Origin: Bryobacteraceae bacterium
GTDB taxonomy: Bacteria > Acidobacteriota > Terriglobia > Bryobacterales > Bryobacteraceae
DNA: 64,000 bases
NCBI GenBank assembly: GCA_025056455.1
Contig: JANWVY010000002.1
Span: 358,737 to 422,736, forward strand
Direction: 5' to 3'
The notes beneath the pieces were generated by a model. It was not told the origin of the DNA. It did no database searches and saw only the letters and a program-made list of their open reading frames with translations. The translations under genes and the position numbers were made by a program. Position 1 is the first letter of the stretch. The number at the start of each line of letters is the position of its first letter. Positions 44,184-53,803 of this stretch are shown here, piece by piece.

Positions 44184-45488
44184 CTAAACAATCCCCGTGA
44201 GTTTCTTGGTCGCTGTGGGGAAGGAGCCCACGGGCAGCCGTAAAACCTCCTCGGCGAGAGTGAGATAAAGGTCACCCAGCGTGCCTGTCGTGCGGGTATG
44301 CAAGCCCGTTTTGAGCCCGCCCGCCCCGCCGGCCACAATCACAGCGAGATTATTGTTCTTATGGGTGTTGGCCTCCGCATGCTCGTGCACAAACAGCAAC
44401 AGCGTATGGTCAAGCAGAGTGGCTGCTCCCTCTGGCGTGGACTTGAGCTTGCCGAGCAAATAGGCAAATTCCTCGACGTGCCACCGGCAAATGTCGCGGA
44501 GAATGCGCATACCGCGAGGCGTCTCGACGCCGTTGTGGGTGTATTCATGGTGGCGCTGGGAGGTATGGCCGAGCCATGGGAAACGAGCCAGCCCCTGGCA
44601 CTTGGTGAGCATATAGGAAGCGATGCGCGTTTGTCCGCTGGCAAAAGCGTGCACGAGTAAATCGCTTTGCAGTTTTGCGATGCGAGGCCAGTCGCGATGA
44701 TCGGCGCCTTCTTCGGGGCGAGGCATGGGCTGGCGGTATTCTGGTGGTAGGCTCGCAATTGATTTCTCGAGTTCGCGCACCGAGCTAAGGTATTCATCGA
44801 GGCGCTGGCGGTCGGCGGCGCCCAAATGCTTCTGCACCTGGCGAGCATCTTCAAGCACGGCGTCCAAAATGCTTTTTTGCCGGTCGACCCACCGGGAATC
44901 GCGGACACCGAACAAGCGGTCAAACAGGCGGTGGGGCAGCTCCTCGGGTGGCAGGGGGCGGTCACGGTCGACCCAGCTCATATTGCGCTGAATGGCCTCG
45001 CCGAAGCATTCTTGGGAGACTCCAATCTGAAGGGAGCGGAATCTCCACCGGTCGCCCACCTTTCGCGCCAAAATCTGATCAAAAGAAGGTCCGCCTGCGC
45101 CGCGGCCCGTATAAGGCATTCCGGACAGCAAGGCGCTCATGGAAGGATAGTGGCTGTTTCCTGGCCCGGGTAGGCGGGCGGCGGGACTATCGAGTCCCGT
45201 GACAAGGTGGATGTCGCGGCGAAAGGGCGCAAGCGGCGCTAGACAGGGCGTGAATTCGAAATCCGGGCCGACGCCTTGCGGAATCCAGTACTTCTCGGGA
45301 ATGCCGTTGCCATTGAACCAGAACACAAAACGGGGTTCAACGGCCTCACCGGTGGAGGCATAGGCGGTGCCGTTCGAGTTAAACATGGCGGCCAAAGGGG
45401 GAAGGCCGACGCGGACCATAGCTCCCCAGGCGCTAACCCCACGGAGAAAAGTTCGCCGTGACAACTGGCATTTGGACGTTCGCAACAT
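44184..45488 (-). CDS. DUF1552 domain protein with Tat signal
   Basis: 434-residue exported protein. The N-terminus [16 protein letters not shown] is a clear Tat motif. The body matches DUF1552 ([39 protein letters not shown] and the [24 protein letters not shown] block). It starts 2 bases after the DUF1592 stop. The DUF1592/DUF1552 pair is common in Planctomycetes and Acidobacteriota, with no proven biochemical role; a periplasmic hydrolytic or redox function is a guess. Confidence 0.85.
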   Translation of the reverse strand: MLRTSKCQLSRRTFLRGVSAWGAMVRVGLPPLAAMFNSNGTAYASTGEAVEPRFVFWFNGNGIPEKYWIPQGVGPDFEFTPCLAPLAPFRRDIHLVTGLDSPAARLPGPGNSHYPSMSALLSGMPYTGRGAGGPSFDQILARKVGDRWRFRSLQIGVSQECFGEAIQRNMSWVDRDRPLPPEELPHRLFDRLFGVRDSRWVDRQKSILDAVLEDARQVQKHLGAADRQRLDEYLSSVRELEKSIASLPPEYRQPMPRPEEGADHRDWPRIAKLQSDLLVHAFASGQTRIASYMLTKCQGLARFPWLGHTSQRHHEYTHNGVETPRGMRILRDICRWHVEEFAYLLGKLKSTPEGAATLLDHTLLLFVHEHAEANTHKNNNLAVIVAGGAGGLKTGLHTRTTGTLGDLYLTLAEEVLRLPVGSFPTATKKLTGIV

Positions 45489-45490
45489 GG

Positions 45491-47380
45491 CTATAGCCCT
45501 GCTTGAAAGGCGCTCGACTTGGCTAACGACATTATAAGTTCCGGGAAGCGGAAATGCGAGTCCCGGAAGCGCTGGAAAATGGTTTCCAAAAGGGGCTCAT
45601 CCTCAGGCCCTTCGAGCCGCCCCATGGCGTATCGAAAGACTTGCTTGACAATGCACTTCTGGCAGGCGGGCTCATGAGCGAGAATCCGGCCCAGCTCGCG
45701 CGGCGAGCGAAACCGAGCATCCGCGATTCCAAGAAGAAACCCTTCGGCGTGAATGGGCAGGTGATGTTCGCTCGGCCGCGGGTTCGGACTGCCAGCGAGC
45801 CCACTTTTGGCAGGAAAGACTAAGATCCTTTCCGTTTCCCGGTACCGTCCAATGGCGTCAAAATTTTCTAACCCAAAGCCAATGGGGTCGACCAGCGAGT
45901 GGCAGCTGGCGCAAACCGGATCCGCAAGGTGGATGCGAAGCCGCTCGCGCTGGGAGATGGGCTTTTCCTCGGTCACGGGGGGAAGAGCGGTGTTGACGCC
46001 AGCCGGTGGCGGGGGCACCACCTGACAGAGGAAATGTTCCCGAATGAAGAGCCCGCGTTCGGTGGGGGAAGTTTCGACCGGTTTGGATGTCAGAGTGAGG
46101 AAGGAGGCATGACCGAGGATGCCAGCGCGCGGGTGAAGGGCCGGCAGCGCCATCTTGGCCCAGGGCTCGGCAGGTGGCTCGAGACCGTAAAGGCGGGCCA
46201 GGGCGCTGTTTAAAAACGAATACTCGGCGGTGAAAAACTCCAAAAAGCTAACCTCGCCCCAGGCTGCGTGACGGAAGAGGCGGCGTGTCTCTTCGATCAT
46301 GTTCTCAACGAGCTCCGGCGAGTACTCGGGATACAGATTGCGGTCGCGCAGAGCGTTGCGCAGACGGTCAAATCGCAACCATTCGCTTAAGAAACGATCA
46401 AACGCCTGTTGGGCGCGGGGATCGGCGAGCATGCGCTGCACTTGCGCCTCAAGCTGCTTGGGATCGGCCAGAGCGCCGGATTGAGCCGCCGAAAAGAGGG
46501 CATCATCGGGCATGGTGTCCCAAAGAAAATAGGACAAGCGGCTTGCGAGACCCCAGAGACCAGGCTCGAGATGAAACAAGAAATGCGGCGATTGCAGCAT
46601 GGCCTCGGTGACGAGTTTCGCGCCCCGGAAGAAATCCGTTTCTTTTGCAAAAAGCTTGCGGTAGCGCTCCAGCTCATCCGATCGCAGCGGGCGGCGGAAA
46701 GTGCGCAACCCCATTCGCCTGAGAAAGTCATCGCGGCAGGAGTTGGACGGACGGCAACCGATCAAGCCACGCCGGTCGCCTTTGCCGAAGGCGTTTTCTG
46801 CGAGCCTCTGAGCCGCCCGCGCATACGCTTCGGCCAGCAGGGGGGACACCGACTGCCCTTCCGCCTGATTGGTGAAGCCATTGATGAAGTCCTCTCTGGG
46901 AAAGGCGTTGGCAGGGTGAGTTTCATCGCCGAGAAGATCTTTGACCGTAAGGTTGTATTGCAAATGCGTAAGCCGCCGGAGGACTGGCTTGGCAGCAGGG
47001 GCGGCGTCGGGCAAGGCGACAACCGGTTGCTCGGGCAAGGAGGCGAGATGATGAACCCAGAGTCTCAGGGCCTGCTCCTCTGCAGATCCTCTGCGAATTC
47101 GCTCGCCTCCCCCGTGCGGCACACGGTTGGTTGGTTTTTCTAGCAGGAGCGAGGAGTCGGGCCGCGCGGGATTTACAAAAGGGCGCAAGGAAAGACCAAA
47201 AGCTTGGATATTGGCTTCCGTGTTGACGTTTGGGAATCGAAGCCGCGTGGTCGAGGCGACTCCGTTATCCTGATGGCACTGGCTACACTGGGCGCGGAGG
47301 AAAACCGGCCAAACTGAGGCGCGAAAGTCGGGTTGCGCGAGGGCAACCGACGCGAGCAGACCAACACCCAGCCGCCACAT
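45491..47380 (-). CDS. DUF1592/DUF1588 exported c-type-cytochrome-like protein
   Basis: 629 residues with a signal peptide ([13 protein letters not shown]). A first haem-type motif CSQCHQDNG lies at about 33. The family core then covers DUF1587, DUF1595, DUF1592 and DUF1588 ([31 protein letters not shown]). A second Cxx[21 protein letters not shown], sits near residue 500, and DUF1585 ends the protein. Two intact CxxCH motifs suggest two covalently bound haems. It is the first gene of the pair with DUF1552. Confidence 0.88.
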   Translation of the reverse strand: MWRLGVGLLASVALAQPDFRASVWPVFLRAQCSQCHQDNGVASTTRLRFPNVNTEANIQAFGLSLRPFVNPARPDSSLLLEKPTNRVPHGGGERIRRGSAEEQALRLWVHHLASLPEQPVVALPDAAPAAKPVLRRLTHLQYNLTVKDLLGDETHPANAFPREDFINGFTNQAEGQSVSPLLAEAYARAAQRLAENAFGKGDRRGLIGCRPSNSCRDDFLRRMGLRTFRRPLRSDELERYRKLFAKETDFFRGAKLVTEAMLQSPHFLFHLEPGLWGLASRLSYFLWDTMPDDALFSAAQSGALADPKQLEAQVQRMLADPRAQQAFDRFLSEWLRFDRLRNALRDRNLYPEYSPELVENMIEETRRLFRHAAWGEVSFLEFFTAEYSFLNSALARLYGLEPPAEPWAKMALPALHPRAGILGHASFLTLTSKPVETSPTERGLFIREHFLCQVVPPPPAGVNTALPPVTEEKPISQRERLRIHLADPVCASCHSLVDPIGFGLENFDAIGRYRETERILVFPAKSGLAGSPNPRPSEHHLPIHAEGFLLGIADARFRSPRELGRILAHEPACQKCIVKQVFRYAMGRLEGPEDEPLLETIFQRFRDSHFRFPELIMSLAKSSAFQAGL

Positions 47381-47717
47381 TTGCCGCTAATATCCTATCA
47401 CGCTCCCTTTTGATCGGCCTGCCCGCCCATCAGGACACAAGCGAGGCTGGCCGCGGTCACAAGAGCGTGTTTCTTTTTACGTCGAGAGGTCCAAGCGACA
47501 GCTTTCCTCATCTCGTTCGGGGTTTGCTCGAACCCTTCAAGCCACATCCGCTGCAACCGGGAAATCACAACCAATCGAAATTTCCAAGTCTGCCCAAATC
47601 AGCGACTTGTTTTGTTGTGTGGCGGCGTGTTTTCGAACGCCATTCCTAGCCTAGGGACAGAAGGGCAAGGCGGCCGACTTGGTCCCTTCGAAGGCAGCAG
47701 GAAAGGAGCTCGAAACG

Positions 47718-47771
47718 ATGAAGGACGACACGCCTTTATGGCCACCCTTCCCGGTTCCGCCGGATGTTTAA
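47718..47771 (+). CDS. Candidate Pro-rich micro-ORF (17 codons)
   Basis: ATG 47718 opens MKDDTPLWPPFPVPPDV and stops at TAA 47769-47771. An AGGAG at 47705-47709, 8 bases before the ATG, is a good ribosome site. Three Pro-Pro pairs or near-pairs (WPPFPVPP) are of the kind that stalls ribosomes without EF-P. It could be a leader peptide for the CHAT gene, or chance. There is no homology evidence. Confidence 0.3.
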   Translation: MKDDTPLWPPFPVPPDV

Positions 47772-47892
47772 CGGCCGATAGATTTTTGGCGCACACGCTG
47801 ATGGTCGTTTCCTCCGGATGAACGTCGCGACCGTGTAGCGCGACCCGGATTTGGCTGGGGCGGCGCAAAAACAAAACGCTGCCCCGCCATTT

Positions 47893-47901
47893 TGCTATGA
47901 T
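47893..47901 (+). promoter_or_regulatory. Extended -10 promoter upstream of the CHAT gene
   Basis: TGC followed by TATGAT (47896-47901) is an extended -10. No -35 match lies 17 bases upstream. The start codon GTG 47928 would lie about 20 bases after the transcription start. Confidence 0.4.
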
Positions 47902-47927
47902 CTCGCGAAAGGAATTCCCGTGAGTTT

Positions 47928-50294
47928 GTGCGGTTTTTCGCGAGCTTTGGGCGTTTTTTTCTAACGATAGCCCTCCTTCTAGTCCTAAATGGCCGTACGG
48001 CGCCTGGCACTGCCTCTGGTGGCGCGCAGCTGTGGGCCGCTTTCACCGATTCTGAACAGCGCCTGCTGCGCCAGTTGCTTCAGGCTGCGCCGGCAGGGCT
48101 CACGAACGACGAGCTAGCGCGAGCGGAACAAGCTCGCAGCCAGGCTGAGAAGGACAAGCATTTCATCCTCGGGGTGGCCTTAGATTATGTGCTCTGTCAA
48201 GCGTATTTTGCCCGGCAACAGCTGGACCGTGCACTGGCTTGCGCCATCCGCGGGCGCGATCGCTCCCGTTTTCTCAATCATCCGACTCTAGGGGCCTTGT
48301 GCCACTTTGGCATCGCCCGCATCCATCAACTGGCGGGAAACTACGGTCAAGCAGAGCAAGCGGCCGTAGCGGCCCTGATGGAAGCTTCTCGCGCGCGCTA
48401 TCGAAGTTTGGAAATTCGCAGCGTTTTAGCGGGAATTCAGTCTCGATTGCAGAAACTCACGCAATCGGAACTTCAGTTTCGGCTGGCGCTTGAAGAAGCG
48501 CGCCAGCTAAAGGATGAACGTTCTGCCGCAAGCATTGAAGAGCTCTACGGGCTCAACTTGCTGCGATGGAACCGGGCTCAAGAAGGCCACCAGGCCATTG
48601 AGCGTTCCTGGCGTATCCGTCAACGGGTTGCGCCGCGCGAGTTGCCCTTCTCCTACCGCAGCCTAGCGCGGAGTGCACTTGCCCGGGGACACTACCAGGA
48701 AAGCGTCGCCTGGGCCGACCGGGCTCTTCAAACGCCCACGCCAGGCTTGTCCGCCAATCTCATTCTGTACGATAAGGCGCTTGCCCTTGAGAAGCTTGGC
48801 CGGGAAGATAAGGCGCTTGAGGCGCTGCGACAAGCGGCCGAGGCCACCGAGCGCTTGCGGCTGTTTTTTCCCTCCAGCGACGCGATTCAAACCGGCATGG
48901 AGCGACAAGTGCAGAATATATTCTCCAAATATGCCGATTTGGCTTGCCGGGCGGCGTTGCAAAGGAACGACCCCGCGCTGGTCCGGGAAGCATTCGAGGC
49001 GGCGCAGCAGAACCGCGCCTGGAGCCTGCGGATGCGAGTGGCGCTGGGCGCAGACTGGCGCCAGAGGCTTCCTGCCGAATACTGGGTTAAGCTGAACGAG
49101 CTACGCCAGCTCGAGCTGCGCCAGACAAACTCTGAGCGGCTCCGGGCTTTACATTCGGAGCTCTCTGATCTCGAAACGCTGGCTGGCTTGGGGCCACCCC
49201 GTGGCAGCTTGCAGCCTTCGATGTGCCAGCAGCGCCTTGAACCTGGCGAAGCGCTCATCGCTTTTCACTTTGGCGAACAGCTCGCCGTCCGGTGGCGAGT
49301 CACAAGGTCGGACATCCGCATGGATCGGCTGGACAGCCCAGAAAAAATCCTCGAGCTGGTCCAACAGTTTCACCGCTCGCCGGATGAGGAATCGCTTGCT
49401 CGATTGCTTTATTTGCAATTATTCGGCGACATTCTCGACCCGCAGCGTGACCGAAGCCTCATTGTTGTCCCGGACCAGCTACTTTTTCTCGCACCCTTGG
49501 CCGCTTTGCGCATTCCGGGTCAGCAAGGCCATCCTTATCTGGCCGAGCTTTATCCTCTATGGCTGACCCCGGCCGCGAACTTCGTGGCGCCATTGAGCGC
49601 TCAGGGCCAGTCCCGGGAACGGGGCATTCTGGCAATCGGTGACCCGGTATCAAACCGCGCCGATCCGCGCTGGGCTGGTAAAGAGTTTTGGTGGTCGGGG
49701 CGAAAAAGCCTCATCGAGTTACCCCGGCTGGTAGGGAGCCGGCAGGAAATTGAGCGCTGCGCCCGGGACTGGGAGCCGCGCCGCTTGCTCACGGGTGCAG
49801 AAATCTCGGAAGAAAATCTGCGCCAAGCCCTTCAACTCCGTCCTCAAGTGCTCCATTTCGCCACCCATGTTTTCCAACCTCCGCAGGCGGAAGCCTCCCC
49901 GGTTCTCCTGTTAGGTCTCTCGGCGCAGGCCGAGCCGGTCGTTTTGGATGTTCTTTCGATTACAGGCTTACCGCTCAGTCCGCCGCTAGTCACTCTCAGC
50001 GGTTGCGGCTCGGGGCGCGGGTCTCTCGCCCCGGGAACCGGCTTGCTGGGGTTGACGCGCGCCTGGCTCATGGCGGGGGCGCGTGCTGTGGTGGCGAGCC
50101 TCTGGCCGGTGGTGGATGATTCTGGGGATCTGTTTGAGGAGTACTACCGGAGCCTGCAAAGTTCTAAGGACCAAATAACTGCTCGAAATGTCGCGCAAGC
50201 TTTGCAAAAAGCGCAGATTGCGATGATCCGCAGGGGGGGTTGGAGAGCGCAGCCCAGTTATTGGGGAGCGTATTTTGTCATAGGTGCACTTTAG
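47928..50294 (+). CDS. TPR-CHAT caspase-like protease, exported
   Basis: 788-residue protein from GTG 47928 with a signal sequence (FFLTIALLLVLNG). The N-terminal half (about 45-380) is helical with TPR-like repeats (LGALCHFGIARIHQLAGNYGQAEQAAVAAL). The C-terminal third is a CHAT protease domain. Its catalytic dyad is intact: H647 in VLHFATHV and C693 in TLSGCGSG. WLMAGARAVVASLWPV and WGAYFVIG are further CHAT blocks. The ribosome site fits GTG 47920 of a 14-codon overlapping frame better, so the start is not certain. Sigma factor and anti-sigma-like genes follow, so a signalling link is possible. Confidence 0.85.
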   Translation: MRFFASFGRFFLTIALLLVLNGRTAPGTASGGAQLWAAFTDSEQRLLRQLLQAAPAGLTNDELARAEQARSQAEKDKHFILGVALDYVLCQAYFARQQLDRALACAIRGRDRSRFLNHPTLGALCHFGIARIHQLAGNYGQAEQAAVAALMEASRARYRSLEIRSVLAGIQSRLQKLTQSELQFRLALEEARQLKDERSAASIEELYGLNLLRWNRAQEGHQAIERSWRIRQRVAPRELPFSYRSLARSALARGHYQESVAWADRALQTPTPGLSANLILYDKALALEKLGREDKALEALRQAAEATERLRLFFPSSDAIQTGMERQVQNIFSKYADLACRAALQRNDPALVREAFEAAQQNRAWSLRMRVALGADWRQRLPAEYWVKLNELRQLELRQTNSERLRALHSELSDLETLAGLGPPRGSLQPSMCQQRLEPGEALIAFHFGEQLAVRWRVTRSDIRMDRLDSPEKILELVQQFHRSPDEESLARLLYLQLFGDILDPQRDRSLIVVPDQLLFLAPLAALRIPGQQGHPYLAELYPLWLTPAANFVAPLSAQGQSRERGILAIGDPVSNRADPRWAGKEFWWSGRKSLIELPRLVGSRQEIERCARDWEPRRLLTGAEISEENLRQALQLRPQVLHFATHVFQPPQAEASPVLLLGLSAQAEPVVLDVLSITGLPLSPPLVTLSGCGSGRGSLAPGTGLLGLTRAWLMAGARAVVASLWPVVDDSGDLFEEYYRSLQSSKDQITARNVAQALQKAQIAMIRRGGWRAQPSYWGAYFVIGAL

Positions 50295-50614
50295 GCTAAG
50301 GTCATATTGCGAGTGATCGGAAAACGGTGTAAGGTCCTCGGTGTAAGGGGCATATAGTTGTCAGAAAAACAACGACATTTCTGCTTCTTCTTGCAAATAT
50401 CGTCGATTATTGCCGAGTTTTTGGTGAGAACAACGGCCCCTTTTTTCAACTATAAAGATTCCAAGGTTGATCACAATCAGGTTGGGGAAGGGCAGCCGTC
50501 CGCCAAGCGGTGTTCTACGGCTGGACTGAAAACGTGTGAGGTTTTCTCCAACGCCAGGACCGGCGGTGGGTCCATCTCAGCTGGGCACCGGCGTTTGGAA
50601 AGGATGAAATTTGC
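50295..50614. other. A+T-richer leader between the CHAT gene and the sigma factor gene
   Basis: About 320 bases with no convincing gene. The segment around 50340-50475 is visibly A+T richer than its surroundings and contains TATAAA at 50451-50456, which could be a -10. No matching -35 is present at the right spacing. It is the likely promoter region for the sigma factor. Confidence 0.4.
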
Positions 50615-51370
50615 ATGCCCACCATGTTTGACGAATTTACCGGAGCATCGACAGATGACGGTTCGAGGCAGGTCACCATGCCACCCAGGGAACGCCACAC
50701 CGAAGCCATGAAGTCCATGAACCGCCCGGGTGAGTTGGAGTCTTCGAACGAACCGGCCTCCACCCCTTCCGCGGAGATCGATTTTGTAGGACTTGTGGAG
50801 AGAATTCGCCGAGCAGACCCCACCGGAATGGAAGACCTTTACCGGATCTTTTCGCGCGGGGTCCGCTATTACCTTTGCCGCCAGCTTGGCGCCCAAGAAC
50901 TAGAAGATAAAGTCCACGACACGTTTCTGATCGTGGTTCAGGCGATTCGTCGCGGTGACTTACGGGAGCCAGAGAAATTGATGGGCTTCATCCGTACGAT
51001 TGTCCGGCGGCAGGTAGCCGCGCATATTGAAAGCGCGGTTCAGAGCCGTCGCGACAAATTAGATATCGAGCTGGGCGTCGCCCTAGCTGATGATGCCTAC
51101 GGGCCAGAGGAAAATGCCATTCTCCAACAGAAAGCCGAGCTGATGGAGAAAATTCTTCGAGGGCTCAACCAACGAGACCGTGAAATTTTGACCCGGTTTT
51201 ACCTCGACGAACAATCCCAAGAGCAAATCTGTGAGGAAATGAAGCTGACGGATACACAGTTCCGGCTGTTGAAATCGCGCGCTAAGAACCGGTTCGGTGA
51301 ACTGGGCCGCAAAAAACTGGCCAGACGCCCCATTCGCTCGTTTTTTCTGAGAACTTCCCTCTCTGCCTAG
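50615..51370 (+). CDS. RNA polymerase sigma factor, ECF-like
   Basis: 251 residues. After a long, low-complexity N-terminus (1-55), region 2 lies at about 60-125 (RRADPTGMEDLYRIFSRGVRYYL; DKVHDTFLIVVQAI). Region 4 lies at about 170-230, with the DNA-binding helix in LNQRDREILTRFYLDEQSQEQICEEMKLTDTQFRLLKSRA in pieces. The layout is that of an ECF sigma factor. It is next to a zinc-finger membrane protein 66 bases downstream, the expected anti-sigma arrangement. Confidence 0.85.
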   Translation: MPTMFDEFTGASTDDGSRQVTMPPRERHTEAMKSMNRPGELESSNEPASTPSAEIDFVGLVERIRRADPTGMEDLYRIFSRGVRYYLCRQLGAQELEDKVHDTFLIVVQAIRRGDLREPEKLMGFIRTIVRRQVAAHIESAVQSRRDKLDIELGVALADDAYGPEENAILQQKAELMEKILRGLNQRDREILTRFYLDEQSQEQICEEMKLTDTQFRLLKSRAKNRFGELGRKKLARRPIRSFFLRTSLSA

Positions 51371-51436
51371 CACTATCTCTTTACGAGTCCCAGTGGGCGG
51401 CTGGCCTACTGAGAGAAAAGGAGCTTCCTGTCAAGG

Positions 51437-52060
51437 ATGAAGATTCACGAACATGTGCAAGAGGAAATCCTGGAGGCGTATGTTTTGAGGCGGCTCCAGG
51501 CAGAAGAGAGGGAGTTTGTGGAAGACCATATTCTGATCTGTGAGCCGTGCCAGAAACGGCTTGACGAAACCCGACAATTTGTGAGGGCGGCACAGATTGC
51601 CGCAGCGCGAATCCGGGAGCAAAAGAAGCGTGGGGGACATCTGCGTTCCTATTTATGGAATCCAGAAAAGAAACGTCCCTCTTGGGCGGTGGTAGCGATG
51701 GCGTCTCTTGGCCTTGCGCTCGGCATCTCCTACCGCTACTCGGCTTCGCCCGTTGTGCAGGAGGTCAGTTTGATGACGACGCGGGGCGGGGAAGATGCGG
51801 AAGTGAAATGGCAGCGCGGCCTGCGGCTAAAGCTCAAGCTCAGCCTTCAGGGCGTCGAACCAACATCGGACTATCAGGTGGTCGTTGTGGATGGGTCAGG
51901 TCGGCCAATTTGGCGCAGCGGCACTCTGCGCGCGCAGGGTCCGGACGTGATGGAAGTCGACTTGCCACGACAGCTTGCCCGGGGCGCATACTGGGTGAGG
52001 CTGTTTGCGGGAGGCGAGGGCGAAAGGCTGTTGCGAGAATATCCGTTGCGGGTGCAATAA
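51437..52060 (+). CDS. Membrane zinc-finger anti-sigma-like protein
   Basis: 207 residues. The N-terminus has the HxxxCxxC zinc-binding anti-sigma motif (H31, C35, C38 in DHILICEPC). A single membrane helix lies at about 78-96. The C-terminal periplasmic part (about 110-207) is a small beta domain (VVVDGSGRPIWRSGTLRAQ) of unknown family. The position right after the sigma gene supports an anti-sigma role holding the sigma factor at the membrane. Confidence 0.75.
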   Translation: MKIHEHVQEEILEAYVLRRLQAEEREFVEDHILICEPCQKRLDETRQFVRAAQIAAARIREQKKRGGHLRSYLWNPEKKRPSWAVVAMASLGLALGISYRYSASPVVQEVSLMTTRGGEDAEVKWQRGLRLKLKLSLQGVEPTSDYQVVVVDGSGRPIWRSGTLRAQGPDVMEVDLPRQLARGAYWVRLFAGGEGERLLREYPLRVQ

Positions 52061-52329
52061 CGTGTGAGGGTTGTTTGATGTTCGGTTGGACCTTCTTGGC
52101 GGCAGTTTGGCGCACTCCGGCCAGTTCCCTCCCCCAGGCCGCCTTCTTGATCTCCTAGTTACTCCATCCGTTGGGCCACCTCCCCCGCCAGGCTCGCTTG
52201 GATGAGTTCCCTTGCATCGCTTCTCAGCGCGAAGCGTAGATGCAGTTTCTCCGGTGGGCGCATGGATGCTTGAGACGAACATCACTCCTTGAAAAGGGCC
52301 GAAAACCAGCGTCAGGCTATACTGAAACT

Positions 52330-53778
52330 ATGCCCGTCCCACTCTCGCAGATGTGGACTGTCGCGACGTACGTGCTCAAACAAAAGTGGAAAGGACGTCG
52401 ACAGTACCCGCTGGTGTTGATGTTGGAGCCGCTCTACCGGTGTAACCTGGCCTGCGCAGGCTGCGGCAAAATTCAGTATCCGGGGCACATTCTCAAGCGA
52501 GAACTCTCGCCAGAAGAGTGTTTCCGGGCCGTTGAAGAATGCGGCGCCCCGGTGGTGGCCATTCCGGGCGGCGAGCCGCTGTTGCATTCTCGCATCGAGG
52601 AGATCGTGGCCGGTCTGGTGGCCCGCCGCAAGTACGTCTACTTGTGCACCAACGCGCTGCTGCTCAAGCAGAAGCTGCACCTATTCAAGCCGAGCAAGTA
52701 TCTCTCTTTCTCGGTCCACATGGACGGGCCCAAAGAGCAGCACGACTTTTCGGTTTGTAAGGAAGGCGGCTACGAGCTGGCGGTCGAGGGCATCCGGGCG
52801 GCCGTAGCCAAAGGCTTCCGCGTGACGACAAACACGACGCTCTTTGAAGGGGCTGACGCCCGCTCCGTGCGCGCGTTTTTCGACGAAATGATGGAATTAG
52901 GCGTGGAAGGCATGATGCTGTCTCCGGGCTATAGCTACGAAAAAGCGCCTGATCAACAACATTTTTTGGCCAAGGACCGGATACGGCAGCTGTTTCGGCT
53001 GATTCTCTCCAATCGAAAGCCGCACTGGCGCTTTAACATGTCCCCCCTGTATTTGGAGTTTCTGATGGGTCTGCGCCAGACGCACTGCACCCCCTGGGGA
53101 ATGCCAACCTATACGATCTTTGGATGGCAGAAGCCCTGCTACCTCATGCAAGATGGGTACGCAGATACATTCGAAGAGTTGCTGGCTTCGACGCGCTGGG
53201 AAAAGTATGGCACGAATTCCGGCAATCCCAAATGCGCCAACTGCATGGTGCACTCCGGCTACGAGGCCAGCACCGTAGACTACGCCTTTGGCTCCTGGCG
53301 CGGTTTCTGGGACATGGTGAAAGCGACACTGTTTCACCGCTATCCAGACGCCGCAGCGCAAAAGGCTCTCGAAACGGAAAAACCTGCTCCCAAACTCGTC
53401 CAAATTGATCTTTCCAAGACCACACGTGAGAGCCTCGAGGGAATCCGCTTCGCTGGCGCCACTGTGGCAGAAGGAATCGAGAAGGCGTTCGATTATCGAG
53501 GAGATCTTACCCTGCGGCTTAAAAATGGCCAACAGCTCGAGGGCTACGTTTTTGACCGAGACGGCGACGGCTCTTCCTCACAAGGGCGGCTGCGGATGAT
53601 TTTGAAAACCACCGGGGAACGCGTCAGCGTGCCCTACGCAGATCTGGAAGAGCTTTGCTTCACAGGTCGCGATATGGCCGCAGGAAAAAGTTGGGAAGCT
53701 TGGGTGGCAAAATACCTCGCCAAGAAGGCCGCGGGTGAGCCTTCCGCCGAGCTCGTGGCGGAGACTCTTGATTCCTAA
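52330..53778 (+). CDS. hpnH: Hopanoid biosynthesis radical SAM protein HpnH with C-terminal extension
   Basis: Adenosylhopane synthase: joins the adenosyl radical of SAM to diploptene or another hopene, the first step of C35 hopanoid side chains. ATG 52330 gives 482 residues. The radical-SAM cluster is C38xxxC42xxC45 (CNLACAGC) after ...LMLEPLYR. The domain continues with IPGGEPLLH and the HpnH-typical GFRVTTNTTLFEG and MLSPGYSYEKAPDQ. The C-terminal DUF3463 region has CANCMVHSGYE. About 110 residues beyond the usual end form a beta-type extension (LTLRLKNGQQLEGYVFDRDG). No other hpn gene is in the window. Confidence 0.9.
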   Translation: MPVPLSQMWTVATYVLKQKWKGRRQYPLVLMLEPLYRCNLACAGCGKIQYPGHILKRELSPEECFRAVEECGAPVVAIPGGEPLLHSRIEEIVAGLVARRKYVYLCTNALLLKQKLHLFKPSKYLSFSVHMDGPKEQHDFSVCKEGGYELAVEGIRAAVAKGFRVTTNTTLFEGADARSVRAFFDEMMELGVEGMMLSPGYSYEKAPDQQHFLAKDRIRQLFRLILSNRKPHWRFNMSPLYLEFLMGLRQTHCTPWGMPTYTIFGWQKPCYLMQDGYADTFEELLASTRWEKYGTNSGNPKCANCMVHSGYEASTVDYAFGSWRGFWDMVKATLFHRYPDAAAQKALETEKPAPKLVQIDLSKTTRESLEGIRFAGATVAEGIEKAFDYRGDLTLRLKNGQQLEGYVFDRDGDGSSSQGRLRMILKTTGERVSVPYADLEELCFTGRDMAAGKSWEAWVAKYLAKKAAGEPSAELVAETLDS

Positions 53779-53803
53779 GCAAGGCTTTGCAGGATCTGCA
53801 AGC

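Larger units (their letters stand above)
47381..47927. other. Intergenic region between DUF1592 and the CHAT gene
   Basis: About 550 bases without a convincing long gene; frames on both strands lack family similarity. It holds a short ORF at 47718-47771 with a good ribosome site and an extended -10 promoter near 47893-47901. No terminator with a U-tract, no repeat and no tRNA was seen. Confidence 0.5.

Noticed and set aside
47599-47874. 91-codon antisense frame in the gap before the CHAT gene
   Set aside because: No domain, no ribosome site, low-quality composition.
50358-50711. 117-codon frame before the sigma factor
   Set aside because: Overlaps the sigma start, has odd composition and no domain; the region looks like a promoter.
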